In this document: positions 63,302 to 64,000 of the stretch, piece after piece
Numbering within the stretch: position 1 is the stretch's first letter
How the letters are laid out: every line of letters begins with the position of its first letter
Source of the DNA: Dehalococcoidia bacterium
GTDB lineage: Bacteria > Chloroflexota > Dehalococcoidia > DSTF01 > JACRBR01
Length of the DNA: 64,000 bases
Direction of reading: 5' to 3'
NCBI GenBank assembly: GCA_021462855.1
Contig: JAJTXQ010000040.1
Span: forward strand, 1 to 64,000
Translations under genes and position numbers: made by a program
Notes under the pieces: model-generated
The model's database searches: none
Told to the model about the DNA's origin: nothing
Seen by the model: only the letters and a program-made list of their open reading frames with translations

Positions 63302-63647
63302 ACCTTCGCTCCTGCATCATCCCCGCGCGACAACGTCTCGCGGCACGCTCGGCGCGATGTAGATGGTGTCGGAGCATCGGTGCGATCGTGAATGGAGGAG
63401 TCCCTGATGCGCCGCTCTGCGGCACGCCTAACACGCGGGGGAACTGCCCGTAGGTCGCTTGCCCGAGGTCGGAACGCGTAAGGGTTCCGCCGCGTCCCAC
63501 GCGCCCATTGCGCTGAGATCGCGCGTCTCGCGCGGCGACCCCGCGCGAGGCGCCGGCCGGCGCCGGGTGACCACCGACGGTGGAGATGCGGCAACGCCCG
63601 GCCGGCATTGCCGACCGGGCGTTACGTCAATTCACGGAAGCGGCGCG
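63302..63647. other. Intergenic leader upstream of the CAP gene
   Basis: About 350 bases hold no gene I can support. Several G/C-rich inverted repeats are present (for example GGAAC...GTTCC at 63471-63488). A fold-dependent RNA leader for the CAP gene is possible, but I could not match any known riboswitch consensus. Confidence 0.3.
63593..63623. terminator. Hairpin downstream of the RDD gene
   Basis: AACGCCCGG and CCGGGCGTT form the outer stem, with an inner CGGC-ATT-GCCG. It lies 25 bases beyond the RDD stop. Confidence 0.6.
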
Positions 63648-64000
63648 CTAGCGCGTGTGGACGACGACGGTCTTCGCGATCTTGTCGTGCCAGCCCTGCC
63701 GGTTCTCGTCCCAGAGGACCCACAGGAAGCCGAGCGCGAGCGGCAGGCTCGACACGATGTAGCCGACGTAGCGCAACACCGCCGTGCCCGGGTCAACGAC
63801 CTCGCCGGTCTCCGCGCTCACGACCTTCAGCCCCATCAGCGACTTGCCGGGTGTCGACCCGCTCGTCGTCCAGAAGTACACCGCGTATCCGATGCCGATG
63901 ACGAGGCTCAGGATGAAGTACAGCGCCACCGGCACGATCATGCTGATGATCCACATCGGCACGCCGATGATCACCGCATCGATCAGGTAGGCAACGAGCC
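63648..64000 (-). CDS. RDD-family membrane protein, N-terminus beyond right edge
   Basis: At least 117 residues are present. The frame stays open to the edge with LVAYLIDAVIIGVPMW, typical of the first helix of RDD proteins. Further motifs are SGSTPGKSLMGLKVVS and the C-terminal DENRQGWHDKIAKTVVV, which is diagnostic. The gene is cut at its 5' end. RDD proteins are small membrane proteins, in some cases Na+/H+ antiporters. Confidence 0.9.
   Translation of the reverse strand, partial: LVAYLIDAVIIGVPMWIISMIVPVALYFILSLVIGIGYAVYFWTTSGSTPGKSLMGLKVVSAETGEVVDPGTAVLRYVGYIVSSLPLALGFLWVLWDENRQGWHDKIAKTVVVHTR

Noticed and set aside
63440-63480. Short likeness to the 16S rRNA segment around TAACACG..GGGGAACTGCCC
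   Set aside because: The match is about 20 bases and does not extend; chance or an ancient scrap cannot be told apart.
63302-63600. A cyclic-di-AMP riboswitch upstream of the CAP gene
   Set aside because: Context would fit, but the conserved core segments such as CAGCUAAC are missing.

Overview
The window is high-GC bacterial chromosome with no plasmid or phage backbone. The RNA polymerase genes, an ECF sigma factor paired with a DUF5667-type anti-sigma factor, many Pro/Thr-rich lipoproteins and a large acyl-CoA dehydrogenase cluster fit a Chloroflexota bacterium, possibly Dehalococcoidia-related. The phylum is an inference from gene content; I could not compute a tree.

Layout. Positions 1-12,180 look like an integrated island next to a tRNA-Lys gene. 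They hold a Ser/Thr kinase (cut by the left edge), a run of secreted or lipoprotein genes with SH3-like and PD40 beta-propeller domains (one a collapsed paralogue), a DUF433/DUF5615 toxin-antitoxin pair, a phage-gene scrap and a tyrosine recombinase. From 12.4 to 28.5 kb there are housekeeping and envelope genes: sigma/anti-sigma, a degenerate receiver protein, an IscA/ErpA-type protein, a folE-GNAT-GT4 operon, a CehA/McbA-type hydrolase, two membrane glycosyltransferases, glutamate dehydrogenase, an M16 peptidase and a Nudix hydrolase. rpoB-rpoC (28.8-37.3 kb) have their own promoter and terminator.

Positions 37.4-42.2 kb form a redox block: trxB and trxA, divergent csoR with a CsoR-type operator inside two overlapping promoters, an XRE/MmyB-type regulator, and an operon rex - ferredoxin:thioredoxin reductase - rrf2. 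The reductase is the main discovery. Its frame has an in-frame TGA exactly where the family has the last Cys of its CHC motif. The frame then continues for 73 more family-like residues, and a SECIS-like hairpin with a GGUC loop starts 15 nt after the TGA, its loop 21 nt after it. I read it as a selenoprotein in which selenocysteine replaces the redox-active Cys that sits next to the [4Fe-4S] cluster.

Positions 42.3-50.0 kb encode a MacB/LolD-type ABC ATPase with two very large FtsX-like permeases and two small proteins. Positions 50.2-52.8 kb encode two secreted proteins, one cohesin-like and one M23 peptidase with a dockerin-like tail, behind a promoter that contains a G13 tract. Positions 52.9-62.2 kb are one minus-strand array led by a TetR regulator with a palindromic operator, with six acyl-CoA dehydrogenases, a methyltransferase and a small membrane protein. 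The right end holds a CAP-domain secreted protein and an RDD membrane protein cut by the edge.
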